This document shows, one piece after another, positions 43,760-52,463 of a DNA stretch of 64,000 bases. The stretch is taken from contig NZ_CP156989.1 in NCBI RefSeq assembly GCF_039880525.1, positions 1,860,001 through 1,924,000 of the forward strand, written 5' to 3'. Position 1 is the first letter of the stretch. Each line of letters opens with the position of its first letter. This stretch comes from Agrococcus sp. ProA11 (lineage in GTDB: Bacteria > Actinomycetota > Actinomycetes > Actinomycetales > Microbacteriaceae). The translations under genes and the position numbers were made by a program. The notes below the pieces were generated by a model, which worked only from the letters and a program-made list of their open reading frames with translations, was not told where the DNA came from and searched no databases.

Positions 43760-45631
43760 ATGACGATCCTTCCCCCCGCGCCGACCCGCTCATCCGCCAA
43801 GCCCGTGAAGCCGTCCCGGGTCAACGCACCTGAGGGCGCCGATCCCGGCGTCGTCGCCTGGGTGGCGTCGATCGCCGAGCTGACGGAGCCCGCACGCATC
43901 GAATGGGCTGACGGCACGCCGGAGGAGTTCCAGCGCCTCGTCGATGTGATGCTCGAGGCCGGCACGATCGTGCCGGTGCCGAAGCGACCGAACAGCTACC
44001 TCGCGCGCTCGCACCCTGACGATGTCGCTCGCATGGAGAGCCGCACCTTCATCTGCGCCGAGGATGAGCGCGATGCGGGCCCGACGAACAACTGGCGCGA
44101 TCCGAGCGCGATGCGCCAGGTGCTTGGCGGCCTCTTCGACGGCGCGATGCGCGGCCGCACGATGTACGTCATCCCGTTCTCGATGGGGCCGGTCGGCGGT
44201 CCCATCTCGAAGCTCGGCATCGAGATCACCGACTCCCCCTATGTGGTCGCCTCGATGCACGCCATGACGCGCGTCGGCACTGCCGCGCTGGAGGCGATGC
44301 ACGGCACGACGGACTGGGTACCTGCCGTGCACTCGGTCGGTGTGCCGCTCGCGGACGGCGAGCAGGACGTGCCGTGGCCGTGCAACTCGACCCGCTACGT
44401 CTCGCACTTCCCCGAGACGCGAGAGATCTGGTCGTTCGGGTCGGCCTACGGCGGCAACGCGCTGCTGGCGAAGAAGTGCTTCGCGCTCCGCATCGCATCG
44501 GTGCAGGCGCGCGACGAGGGCTGGCTCGCCGAGCACATGCTGCTGCTGCGCATGCGGCACGAGGATGGCCGCACCATGCACCTCGCCGGCGCATTCCCCT
44601 CGGCCTGCGGCAAGACCAACCTGGCGATGCTGCAGCCCACCATCCCCGGCTGGACCGTGGAGACGCTCGGCGACGACATCGTGTGGATGCGCCCCGGTAG
44701 CGACGGCCGGCTGTGGGCGATCAACCCCGAGAACGGCTTCTTCGGCGTCGCGCCCGGTACGAGCGAGAAGACCAACGCCACTGCGATGGCGATGATGGAG
44801 CACGACACCATCTTCACCAATGTGGCGCTCACCGAGGACGGCGACGTCTGGTGGGAGGGCATGACGAAGGAGGTCCCCGAGGGCCTCACGGATTGGCAGG
44901 GACGCCCGTACGACCCGGCCAACGGTCCGGCAGCGCACCCGAATGCCCGCTTCACGGTGCGTGCGGAGCAGGCGCCATCGATCGCGCCGGACTGGGATGC
45001 CCCGCAGGGCGTGCCGCTCGACGCGATCATCTTCGGCGGCCGCCGCCCCACGCAGGTGCCGCTGGTGATGCAGGCCCGCGACTGGGAGCACGGCGTCTAC
45101 ATCGGAGCCACCGTCTCGAGCCAGCAGACGGCCGCGGCCGAGGGCACCGTCGGCGAGATCCGCCGCGACCCGTTCGCGATGCTGCCCTTCTGCGGCTACA
45201 ACATGGGCGACTACTTCTCGCACTGGATCGACATGGGCCACCGCCTCGGCCGCCACGCGCCGAAGATCTTCTCGGTCAACTGGTTCCGCCGCGACGACGA
45301 CGGCGGATTCCTGTGGCCCGGCTTCGGCGAGAACGCTCGGGTGCTGGAGTGGATCGCGGGCCGCGTCGCCGGCACCACCGAGGGCGTCGACACGGCGATC
45401 GGCGTCATGCCGGCGTCCGGTGCGCTCAACCTCGACGGCCTCGACCTCGACCCCGAGGTGCTCGCCGAGCTGTTCGAGGTGGAGCCCAAGGCGTGGCTCA
45501 CCGAGCTGGTCGACCTGGAGGCGTTCTTCGGCCAGTTCGGACACTCGCTGCCGACCGGTCTCGTGCGCCAGCTCAACCACGTGCGGTGGCGCCTGGAGCA
45601 CGCGCTGCAGGCGCAGGCCGCGCTGGTCTGA
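43760..45631 (+). CDS. pckG: Phosphoenolpyruvate carboxykinase (GTP)
   Basis: Converts oxaloacetate and GTP to PEP, CO2 and GDP, the entry to gluconeogenesis. The 623-residue protein has the GTP-type P-loop [13 protein letters not shown] near 278, with the reactive cysteine, the substrate motifs [21 protein letters not shown] and ITDSPYVV, the kinase-2 motif LGDDIVWM and [11 protein letters not shown]-type sequence seen as [13 protein letters not shown]. Start ATG at 43760 was chosen for family fit; only a weak AGAAGA precedes it. Transcribed divergently from the RamB-like regulator and closed by a hairpin. Confidence 0.96.
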   Translation: MTILPPAPTRSSAKPVKPSRVNAPEGADPGVVAWVASIAELTEPARIEWADGTPEEFQRLVDVMLEAGTIVPVPKRPNSYLARSHPDDVARMESRTFICAEDERDAGPTNNWRDPSAMRQVLGGLFDGAMRGRTMYVIPFSMGPVGGPISKLGIEITDSPYVVASMHAMTRVGTAALEAMHGTTDWVPAVHSVGVPLADGEQDVPWPCNSTRYVSHFPETREIWSFGSAYGGNALLAKKCFALRIASVQARDEGWLAEHMLLLRMRHEDGRTMHLAGAFPSACGKTNLAMLQPTIPGWTVETLGDDIVWMRPGSDGRLWAINPENGFFGVAPGTSEKTNATAMAMMEHDTIFTNVALTEDGDVWWEGMTKEVPEGLTDWQGRPYDPANGPAAHPNARFTVRAEQAPSIAPDWDAPQGVPLDAIIFGGRRPTQVPLVMQARDWEHGVYIGATVSSQQTAAAEGTVGEIRRDPFAMLPFCGYNMGDYFSHWIDMGHRLGRHAPKIFSVNWFRRDDDGGFLWPGFGENARVLEWIAGRVAGTTEGVDTAIGVMPASGALNLDGLDLDPEVLAELFEVEPKAWLTELVDLEAFFGQFGHSLPTGLVRQLNHVRWRLEHALQAQAALV

Positions 45632-45644
45632 CCCGCTCGCTGCC

Positions 45645-45678
45645 GAAGGGCGCGATCCCCTCGGGGGCCGCGCCCTTC
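45645..45678 (+). terminator. Hairpin terminator of pckG
   Basis: GAAGGGCGCG (45645-45654) and CGCGCCCTTC (45669-45678) are exact inverted repeats, with an inner CCCC/GGGG stem closing on TCG. It begins 13 nt after the pckG stop. A T-run is lacking but the stem is very stable. Confidence 0.7.
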
Positions 45679-45749
45679 GCGCTCCCTACGCCCTCGCCCT
45701 CGCCGCCCCTCTTGCCCCTCTCCCGCCCCGCCCGCCCGCCCGCCCGTCG

Positions 45750-45810
45750 GCAGAGTTGTCGCTTGCGGCTCGCAAGCGAGGCTCTTCCGAGCCGATAGCG
45801 ACAACTCTGC
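45750..45810. repeat. 61-nt cloverleaf palindromic element
   Basis: Outer arms GCAGAGTTGTCGCT (45750-45763) and AGCGACAACTCTGC (45797-45810) are exact complements. Inside are two more perfect hairpins, CTTGCG-GCT-CGCAAG (45762-45776) and GGCTC-TTCC-GAGCC (45780-45793), so either strand can fold into a three-way junction. A related element lies at 46912-46969, on the other side of the broken DUF559 gene. Confidence 0.75.
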
Positions 45811-45866
45811 GGCTGGTTGGGGTGCGGGCGACGGCGAGGGACAGGGGATGCCGCGGCATCGGGGCG

Positions 45867-46850
45867 CTACGCGCGGCGGGCCCGCGCTCGCGCCACTCGC
45901 TCGACGAGGGCGGCTCCGCGGCGCGCGAGATCGCCTCGGGTGATCCGCACGATGATCCAGCCCGCAGCCTCGAGCCGTGCGTAGCGGTCGATGTCGCGGA
46001 TCCAGGTCGTGAGCTCGCGGTGACCGTCACCTTCGTACTCGATCGCGATCTTCAGCCGCGGATAGCCGAGATCGGGATGCAGGTCGATGCCGTCGACGAC
46101 CACGAGCGGATGCACCTGCGGCTCCGGCAGTCCCGCCTCGACGATCAGGAGCCTCGTCAGCGTCTCGAATCGCGACTCGGAGCCCACGCGCGCGTCGGCC
46201 AGCGCCGCTCGCAGCGCCGGCACGCCCGCGAGCCCCGCGCAGCGCTCAGCGAATGCGGCCAGCTGCTCCGGCGTCGCGTAGGCATCGCCCTGCTCTCGCG
46301 GCAATCGCAGCTGGGGCTAGCGCTTGGCTGGCGTCAGCAGCGCATCCATCACCTGCACGAGGTGCTCGTGCGAGAGCTCGCGCGCGAGCGTGAGCGCGGT
46401 CGACGGCGGATCGAGCACAAGCAGGCCGTCGGGCACGACGCGGCCGAGGCGCCCGGAGTCGACAGCGAGTTCGCGGATGCCCTTGGAGCGAGCGCGGTTG
46501 GACCGAGCGGGTCGAGCGACGTCGAGCGGCTCCTCGCGCGTCCACTCCTGGGCGAGCGGCAGACCCCAGAGTCGCGCCGCGGTGCGTCCCGCGAAGGCGT
46601 GGTCCGGCGGCATCCGCTCCGCGTAGGCGAGCGCGAGCTCGCGCACGGCGGTGATCGGGGCCGAGCGCACGCCGCGGAACGGCCGCTCGAGGTCGCGGCC
46701 ACGGAGCCGCCCGGTGCCGACGCCCGCCCGCCGCGCGGCTGCGAGCGTGAATGCTCCCTCGTCGAACGGGTGCGGCAGGGGCGTGTGGGGGCGCATGGAA
46801 CGGAGGATGCGGCAGGCGCGCATCCGCTCGCGGAACGCGAGTGCTCGCAT
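45867..46850 (-). pseudogene. AbiEi-like/DUF559 (Vsr-type nuclease) gene split by amber codon
   Basis: Two frames, 46317-46850 and 45867-46304, are in the same phase and are separated only by TAG at 46317-46319 and four sense codons. Joined they give a 327-residue protein with the common actinobacterial order: N-terminal AbiEi-like region (RGRDLERPFRGVRSA, LALAYAERMPPDHAFAGRTA, ARLWGLPL) and C-terminal DUF559 Vsr-like nuclease fold (HPDLGYPRLKIAIEYEGDGH, DIDRYARLEAAGWIIVRIT) with the acidic residues for metal. No frameshift is seen and the downstream half is undamaged, so the stop is either recent or suppressed. The true start is uncertain; no ribosome site precedes 46850 or the alternative ATG at 46796. 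Confidence 0.75.
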
Positions 46851-47206
46851 GTGGAGAGATACAGCGCCCCGAGCCTGCGGTCGACGCCCGCGGCGCTCGA
46901 CCCACCGGTGCGAGAAATGTCGCTACCGGCTCGCAAAGCGGGCGTTTGCGAGCCGCTTGCGACACATCTGCCGCGCGTCGGGGCGGAGGGGGCGGAGGGG
47001 GTGGGGCGCGGTGAGAGGCGGGGGGCTCGGCCGCGGCGCGGCGTGAGGCTCGGCGGGGGCGCGGCGTGCGGCGGGAGCGGGAGGCGGCGCGCGGCGCGGC
47101 GCGCGGGAGCGGGAGGCGGCGCGGGGCGCGGCGCGCGGGAGCGGGAGGCGGCGCGCGGGAGCGCGCGAGGCGCCGCAACGGGCGCGAGTGCGCGACGATG
47201 GGGGGC
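46851..47206. other. 356-nt gene-free stretch: palindrome, G-tracts and 32-nt tandem repeat
   Basis: No gene is supported here. After the palindromic element at 46912 comes a G-run of four tracts (46980-47006, GGGG/GGGGG tracts split by CGGA, CGGA and T) that meets the G-quadruplex pattern, then a 32-nt tandem repeat beginning CGGGAGCGGGAGGCGGCGCG at 47072, 47104 and 47136 (third copy shortened, with a 20-nt partial repeat at 47156). The sequence is almost only G and C and lies directly upstream of the PaiB-like gene. Confidence 0.6.
46912..46969. repeat. Second palindromic element related to that at 45750
   Basis: A perfect stem GGCTCGCAAA (46928-46937) with TTTGCGAGCC (46945-46954), flanked by TGTCGC (46918-46923) and GCGACA (46959-46964). 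The order TGTCGCT..CGGCTCGCAA is shared with the element at 45750, so both belong to one family. It lies just upstream of the broken DUF559 gene. Confidence 0.65.
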
Positions 47207-47869
47207 ATGCAGCCGAACCCGCTCTATCGAATCGGTGCATCGGAGGTGCGCGACCTCATCGGGCGCGCGCCGTGGATGCAGCTGATCTCGCACCCCGCAT
47301 CCGGCCCCGTCGCCTCGCCGTCGCCCGTGCTGCTGGCACCGGACGACGCCGGCGTCGGCGACACGATCGTGCTCGAGACGCACCTGGGTCGGGCGGATGC
47401 GCGGCTGCATGGACTGCTCGAGCCCGGCCCGCACACGATGCTCGCGATCGCGCAGGGCGAGCACGGCTACGTCTCCCCCAGCTGGTACCTGGGCGATGAC
47501 GCCGGCCAGATTCCCACCTGGAACTTCGAGCAGGCGACGCTCACCTGCGACGTCGCGGTGCTGGATGCCGAGGCGAACCTCGAGACGCTGCGCCGCCTCG
47601 TCGCCCACTTCGAGCGGCAGTACGCGCCCGAGCACGGCGTGCGTCTCGACCTCGACGACGAGGGCAACCGCGGCATGGCGATGGGCACGGTCGGCCTGCG
47701 GCTCACCGTGCGCTCGTTCGATGCGAAGGCGAAGATGAGCCAGAACAAGTCGGAGGAGACGCGCGCATCCGTGCTCGCGCACCTCGACGCAGCCAACCCC
47801 CGTCTCGCCGCGCGCATGCGCCTCGCCGCGACCGACGAGCCCGCCTCGACTGCGGCCACGGCAGACTGA
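47207..47869 (+). CDS. PaiB-like FMN-binding protein
   Basis: A 220-residue protein of the FMN-binding negative regulator (PaiB) family, a split-barrel fold. MQPNPLYRIGASEVRDLIGR opens like family members, HGYVSPSWYL (about 86-95) and PTWNFEQATLTCDV (about 103-116) are the conserved FMN/haem-type strands, and VRSFDAKAKMSQNKSEETRA (about 171-190) is the C-terminal KxSQNK signature. PaiB in Bacillus affects protease and sporulation genes; the biochemical role is open. ATG at 47207 sits after GGGGGG; ATG at 47198 is possible. The upstream repeat and G-tract region may shape its expression. Confidence 0.85.
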   Translation: MQPNPLYRIGASEVRDLIGRAPWMQLISHPASGPVASPSPVLLAPDDAGVGDTIVLETHLGRADARLHGLLEPGPHTMLAIAQGEHGYVSPSWYLGDDAGQIPTWNFEQATLTCDVAVLDAEANLETLRRLVAHFERQYAPEHGVRLDLDDEGNRGMAMGTVGLRLTVRSFDAKAKMSQNKSEETRASVLAHLDAANPRLAARMRLAATDEPASTAATAD

Positions 47870-47873
47870 CCCC

Positions 47874-47897
47874 AACCTTCGACCGCGGTCGTTCGTC
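47874..47897 (+). promoter_or_regulatory. ECF-type sigma promoter candidate
   Basis: AACC (47874-47877) and CGTC (47894-47897) are 16 nt apart, the classic pattern of ECF sigma promoters, and the spacer holds the palindrome GACCGCGGTC (47881-47890). It stands 22 nt ahead of the sigma factor gene, consistent with self-activation. Confidence 0.45.
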
Positions 47898-47918
47898 TTA
47901 GAGAGCAGAGGGAGTCTC

Positions 47919-48419
47919 GTGGCAGCCAGGTGGGAGCAGGTCTGCGCAGAGCTCGTCGCGGAGCGCGGCGATGCGCTGGTGCGGTACGCGATGCTCCTCA
48001 GCGGCGATGAGGAGGAGGCCCGCGACATGGTGCAGGATGCGCTCACAGCCACGTTCGGGCGGCTGCGCAACGGCTTCGAGGTCGAGCAGGCAGAGGCCTA
48101 CGTGCGGAAGGCGATCGCCAACCGATTCCTCGATCGGGCGCGCCGCGGGCAGCGGTGGCGCAGGATCGCGCCGCTCGTGGGCGAGCGCGAGCGGGTCGAT
48201 TCCGGCTCGACGCTGACCGGTGAGCGGCTCGACATGGCGGCGCGGCTGCAGCGGCTGAGCCCGCGCGAGCGCGCCTGCATCGTGCTGCGCTACGACGAGG
48301 ACCGCACCGTCGACCAGATCGCCGCAGAGCTCGGCATCTCGTCGGGCGCGGTCAAGCGATACCTGTCGGATGCGCTGCACAAGCTGCGAGAGATCCTGGA
48401 GCGGGAGGGCCGCGCGTGA
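47919..48419 (+). CDS. SigE-family ECF RNA polymerase sigma factor
   Basis: A 166-residue sigma factor of the short SigE/ECF group. Region 2 is AMLLSGDEEEARDMVQDALTATFGRL (about 24-49, with DMVQDAL the core-binding motif) and region 4 is LSPRERACIVLRYDEDRTVDQIAAELGISSGAVKRYLSDALHKL (about 113-156). GTG at 47919 has AGAGGGAG upstream. Its stop overlaps the GTG of the next gene by 4 nt, so the membrane protein encoded there is probably its partner. Signal unknown. Confidence 0.92.
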   Translation: MAARWEQVCAELVAERGDALVRYAMLLSGDEEEARDMVQDALTATFGRLRNGFEVEQAEAYVRKAIANRFLDRARRGQRWRRIAPLVGERERVDSGSTLTGERLDMAARLQRLSPRERACIVLRYDEDRTVDQIAAELGISSGAVKRYLSDALHKLREILEREGRA

Positions 48420-49129
48420 ACCACGACGACGAGCTGCGCAGACGGCTGCAGGACATCCCGACCCCGAGCGCGCACCTGGACGCGGATGCGGTGCTCGCGG
48501 GCGCGAAGCGGCGCCGGCGCCCGAAGACCATCGCGCTCTCCTCGGCCGCGACCGTCGCGGGCGTGCTCTTGTTCGCGCCGCTCGTCGCACCGGGCATCAC
48601 CGGACTGCGGCCGGGCACGAGCGTCTCGGTCGATTCGGGGGCGAATCCCGAATCGGCCCCTGCATCGCCCGACTTCGGCGGCGAGGGCGGCGGCGAAGAA
48701 GACACCGACGGCAGCGACAACGCGCAGCCGGACTCGGGAGCGAGCGCGGCCGCGCCGGCCACCACCGAAGCGGCACCGCTCTGCGGCCTGCAGCGCGCGG
48801 GCGAGCTCGGGCTGGTGCTCGCGTTCGCCGAGCGGCCGGGCGGAGCGACGCCGGTGCAGGTGCGCGTGGTCGGCGACGACGGCGCTCGGGTCACGACTGT
48901 CTCGATCGATGCGTTCGCCGTCAGCGACGGCGTCGCCCGGGTCGAGCCGGGCGAGAGCCGCGAGCAGATCGTGTTGGAGGCGGGCGAGACGGCGGCGCTC
49001 ACCGTGGCGACGGCGACGCTGGAGCCGGGTGCGTGCGGTGAGGGCACCCCATCCGCCCCCACGCCCGTCGCGATCGTGGGCGTGGATGGCGCGGCGCCGA
49101 TCGCGGTCGCCGGCTCGCCCTGGGAATGA
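48416..49129 (+). CDS. Membrane protein, probable anti-sigma factor
   Basis: A 237-residue bitopic protein: cytoplasmic N-terminus with a short helix (NHDDELRRRLQDIPTPSAHL), basic KRRRRPK, one membrane helix (about 37-62), a Gly/Glu/Asp/Ser-rich linker, and an extracytoplasmic beta domain with two cysteines (APLCGLQRAG and EPGACGEG). Coupled by a 4-nt overlap to the sigma gene, which is the normal arrangement for anti-sigma factors. No zinc-finger HxxxCxxC motif is present, so the binding mode is unclear and the assignment rests mainly on context. Confidence 0.65.
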   Translation: MNHDDELRRRLQDIPTPSAHLDADAVLAGAKRRRRPKTIALSSAATVAGVLLFAPLVAPGITGLRPGTSVSVDSGANPESAPASPDFGGEGGGEEDTDGSDNAQPDSGASAAAPATTEAAPLCGLQRAGELGLVLAFAERPGGATPVQVRVVGDDGARVTTVSIDAFAVSDGVARVEPGESREQIVLEAGETAALTVATATLEPGACGEGTPSAPTPVAIVGVDGAAPIAVAGSPWE

Positions 49130-49314
49130 GCGCTGGCGGTCGCAGGCGGGTCCGTCGGGCACCGCTGCGACCGGCGCCGCGTGCTCGGCGGCGACCACGC
49201 GCGACCGTTCGCTGAAAGCGGCACCCGGCGCCCCTGCGCCATGGCTCGCGGCAAGATGCGCTGGCTAGACTCGCGCCAGGTCGGCAACCGAGACGCCGAC
49301 GGCAGGGAGCGCAC

Positions 49315-51420
49315 ATGCAGGTCCGGATCGTCCGCCCACTGACCGTGCTGGCGCTCGGCGCCGCAGGACTGCTGGGGCTCTCGGCCGGTGCGCTCGTCAC
49401 CGAGGATCCGGTCGATCTGGCCGGAGACGCCTTCGTCGACACCACCGGTCAGTTCTCGGGCGACGTCGACGAGGTCAACAGCTACCTCGAGCAGCACAAT
49501 GCCGCCTCCGAGGGCGACGTCTACGCCGTGGTGGTCGACTCCTACGACGGCATGTCGCGCATCGACTGGTCGGTCGCGAGCGCGGAGGCCTCGGGGCTCG
49601 GTCAGGATGCGCTGCTGCTGACGGTCGCGTGGGATGACAGTGAGTGGGGCTATGCGCGCGCCAGCGGGTATCCGCTCTCGGACAGCGACGTCGACGCCGT
49701 GGCGCAGAGCGCGCTGCTGCCGGCGCTCAACAACGGCGACGTGGCGGGAGGCGTGATGGCGACCGCGGATGCGGTGGCGGACGCGCTCGCGAACGGCGGC
49801 ACCGGCGACACCGGCGGGACCGACGGCGGCACGGAAGTCAACGTCGACGGCTCGGCGGTCTGGCCTGTCGTGGCACTCGTCGGCGGCGCGGTCGTCGTGG
49901 GCGGCGGCGCGTGGGCGATCTCGCGCGGCGTGCGGACGAGTCGGAAGCGCAAGGGCGAGCGGGTCGCCGCCGAGCAGCAGCAGCTCAGCCTCCAGGAGCT
50001 CAAGCAGCGCGCGGACATCGCGCTCGTGCAGCTCGACGACACCGTGCAGCAGAGCGAGCAGGAGCTCGCGTTCGCGAGCGCGCAGTTCGGCGACGAGGCC
50101 GTGCGCCCCTATCGCGAGGCGCTCGACAAGGCGAAGGGCGGGCTCACGGAGGCGTTCCAGCTGCAGCAGCAGCTCGACGACGCGTTTCCCGACACCGACC
50201 AGGAAGTGCACGAGTGGTCGAGCCGCATCCTGCAGATCGCGCACGGCGCCGGCACCGAGCTCGCGAGCCACGCGACCTCCTTCGGCCAGTTGCGCGACCT
50301 GGAGCAGAACGCCCCGCAGGTGCTGGAGCAGCTCTCGCAGTCGCGGCAGGCGTTCGACGGCCGGATCGCGAATGCGAAGCAGATCCTCGACCGCCTCGAC
50401 GACGTGCACTCGGGCGCCTCGATCGACCCGGTGCGCGAGAACATCGCGGGCGCCGAGCGGCAGCTGCCGAACATCGACGAGTCGCTCGCGGCGGGTCGAG
50501 CGGCCGTGGCGGCGTCCAACGGCTCCGAGGCGGCACTGGCCGTGCACGCCGCCGAGGCGGCGCTCGCGCAGGCATCCGGCCTGCTGGCCGCGGTGGAGCG
50601 CGCCGAGGGCGACCTCGGCAACTCCAGGCGGCAGCTCGACAACCTCGTGCAGGACTCGATCGGCGACATCGCTGCCGCGAAGACGCTGCGCAGCACGGCC
50701 ACGACCGACCTCGGCCCGCTCATCCAGCACGTTGAGGAGCAGGTGGCGGTCGCCCAGCAGCGCCCCACCGACACGCTCACCGTGCTCGCGAACCTGCAGC
50801 GGGCGAATCAGCGCCTCGACGAGGCGACCGGACAGGTGCGCGAGAGCGGCGCGCAGGCGATGCGTCAGCAGGCAGGCCTCGAGCGCTGGATCGCCTCTGC
50901 TCGCGCCAACATCGACCGGGCGGAGGACTTCATCGCCACGCGCCGCATCGCAGTCGGCTCGCACGCCCGTCAGCTGCTGGCGACCGCGCAGCAGGAGCTC
51001 GCGCAGGCGCTGCGGTTGCAGCAGCAGGATCCGGGGCAGGCAGCGCAGTTCGCGCAAGCGGCGTCGCAGCACGCGGAGCAGGCCATGCGGGATGCCTCGG
51101 GTGACATCGGCGGCTGGGGCGGGCAGGCCCGCAACCCGTACTACCGCGGCTCCCGCGGTGGGCGCGGCGGCGACATGCTCACCGGTGGCCTGCTCGGCTA
51201 CATCCTCGGCGACATCATGCGCGACGCCGGCGGCGGCAGCCGCGGCGGCTACTCCGACCCGTTCGCCGGCGGCTCCGGCGGCGGTGGCGGCGGCGGGCTC
51301 GGCGACCTCTTCTCCGGCGGCGGCGGCTCATTCGGCGGCGGCGGCGGCGGATTCTTCGGCGGCGGCTTCGGCGGCGGAGGAGGCGGCTTCGGCGGCGGAG
51401 GCGGCAGCTTCGGCAACTGA
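49315..51420 (+). CDS. TPM-domain membrane protein with long coiled coil and Gly-rich tail
   Basis: A 701-residue exported membrane protein. Residues 1-28 are a signal segment, about 30-165 a TPM domain (DVDEVNSYLEQHNAASEGDV, SGLGQDALLLTVAWDDSEWG, YARASGYPLSDSDVDAVAQS), then a membrane helix (about 182-206, VVALVGGAVVVGGGAWAI), a very long Gln/Ala/Glu-rich coiled-coil region (about 220-590), and a Gly/Ser-rich tail with repeated GGGGG and GGGFFGGGFGG runs. ATG at 49315 follows GGGAGC. It precedes the pspA gene by 84 nt; TPM proteins with PspA occur together in membrane-stress loci. The cytosolic coiled coil could bind PspA. That partnership is inferred. Confidence 0.85.
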   Translation: MQVRIVRPLTVLALGAAGLLGLSAGALVTEDPVDLAGDAFVDTTGQFSGDVDEVNSYLEQHNAASEGDVYAVVVDSYDGMSRIDWSVASAEASGLGQDALLLTVAWDDSEWGYARASGYPLSDSDVDAVAQSALLPALNNGDVAGGVMATADAVADALANGGTGDTGGTDGGTEVNVDGSAVWPVVALVGGAVVVGGGAWAISRGVRTSRKRKGERVAAEQQQLSLQELKQRADIALVQLDDTVQQSEQELAFASAQFGDEAVRPYREALDKAKGGLTEAFQLQQQLDDAFPDTDQEVHEWSSRILQIAHGAGTELASHATSFGQLRDLEQNAPQVLEQLSQSRQAFDGRIANAKQILDRLDDVHSGASIDPVRENIAGAERQLPNIDESLAAGRAAVAASNGSEAALAVHAAEAALAQASGLLAAVERAEGDLGNSRRQLDNLVQDSIGDIAAAKTLRSTATTDLGPLIQHVEEQVAVAQQRPTDTLTVLANLQRANQRLDEATGQVRESGAQAMRQQAGLERWIASARANIDRAEDFIATRRIAVGSHARQLLATAQQELAQALRLQQQDPGQAAQFAQAASQHAEQAMRDASGDIGGWGGQARNPYYRGSRGGRGGDMLTGGLLGYILGDIMRDAGGGSRGGYSDPFAGGSGGGGGGGLGDLFSGGGGSFGGGGGGFFGGGFGGGGGGFGGGGGSFGN

Positions 51421-51504
51421 CCAGCGACCACGAGACCCCAGCACCACATCCGACAGACACCATCGACCGGCCGCCAACGGCGGCAACCCGCAGGAAGGAA
51501 CACC

Positions 51505-52293
51505 ATGTCCAAGCAGTCCATCCTCGGCCGCATCGCGCAGCTCGCGAAGGCCAACATCAACGCGCTCCTCGACCAGGCCGAGGACCCGGAGAAGATGCTC
51601 GACCAGATGGTTCGTGACTACACGAACTCGATCGCCGATGCAGAGGCAGCCATCGCTCAGACGATCGGCAACCTGCGCCTGCAGGAGCAGGACTACCAGG
51701 AGGACGTGCGCGCGGCCGAGGACTGGGGCCGCAAGGCGCTCGCGGCCTCGCAGCGTGCCGATGACCTGCGCGCCTCGGGCTCGGCCGACGCCGCGAAGTT
51801 CGACAACCTCGCCAAGGTCGCGATCGGCAAGCAGATGCAGTCGGAGTCGGAGGCGCGTGCCGCCGAGCCGTCGATCCAGTCGCAGAACGAGGTGGTCGAC
51901 AAGCTGAAGACCGGCCTCGACACGATGAAGGGGAAGCTCGACGAGCTGAAGTCGAAGCGCTCCGAGCTCATCGCCCGCGCGAAGGTCGCGGACGCCCAGT
52001 CGCAGGTGCACGACGCCGTGAAGTCGATCGACATCCTCGACCCGACCAGCGAGATCGGCCGCTTCGAAGAGAAGATCCGCCGCGAGGAGGCGAAGGTGAT
52101 GGGCCAGCAGGAGCTCGCCGCCTCGTCGCTCGACGCGCAGTTCGAGGCGCTGGAGGACGTCGGTCGCCAGACCGAGATCGAGGCGCGCCTGGCCGCGCTG
52201 AAGCATCGCGAGCAGCAGGCGGTGGAGTCGGGCTCGTCGCAGTCGCAGCAAGGGTCGGGCGACGCGGTCGACGCTGAGGTGGTCGACCGCTGA
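51505..52293 (+). CDS. pspA: PspA/IM30 family membrane-stress protein
   Basis: A 262-residue almost wholly helical coiled-coil protein of the ESCRT-III-like PspA/Vipp1 family: ILGRIAQLAKANINALLDQA (membrane-binding helix, about 6-25), DPEKMLDQMVRDYTNSIADA (about 27-46), and long heptads to about 235, then an acidic Ser/Gln tail. It coats and repairs stressed membranes. ATG at 51505 follows AGGAAGGAACACC. It lies downstream of the TPM gene on the same strand, and the sigma/anti-sigma pair sits just before that. Confidence 0.92.
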   Translation: MSKQSILGRIAQLAKANINALLDQAEDPEKMLDQMVRDYTNSIADAEAAIAQTIGNLRLQEQDYQEDVRAAEDWGRKALAASQRADDLRASGSADAAKFDNLAKVAIGKQMQSESEARAAEPSIQSQNEVVDKLKTGLDTMKGKLDELKSKRSELIARAKVADAQSQVHDAVKSIDILDPTSEIGRFEEKIRREEAKVMGQQELAASSLDAQFEALEDVGRQTEIEARLAALKHREQQAVESGSSQSQQGSGDAVDAEVVDR

Positions 52294-52345
52294 GCCGAGG
52301 CTGAAGGGGACGAGGGGTCGGGCTGGTGCTCGGCACCTCGTCTTC

Positions 52346-52450
52346 GGTCTCGTGACGTGCTCGCGCTGCGCGCGAGTGCTCCTCGACCTACGGAATGGAC
52401 CGGTCTCGTGACGCGCTCGCGCTGCGCGCGAGGGCTCCTCGACCTACGGG
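52346..52450 (+). repeat. Dispersed palindromic repeat, two tandem copies
   Basis: GGTCTCGTGACG, GCTCGCGCTGCGCGCGAG stem-loop, CTCCTCGACCTACGG at 52346-52393; a second copy at 52402-52450. The gap also has GACGAGG/CCTCGTC arms near 52308 and 52336. It lies between convergent pspA and the mshA-like gene. Confidence 0.8.
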
Positions 52451-52463
52451 GACGGGGCGGGGG

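Noticed and set aside
47072-47167. CRISPR array in the 32-nt repeats
   Set aside because: The units abut with no spacers and no cas gene is nearby; this is a simple tandem repeat.
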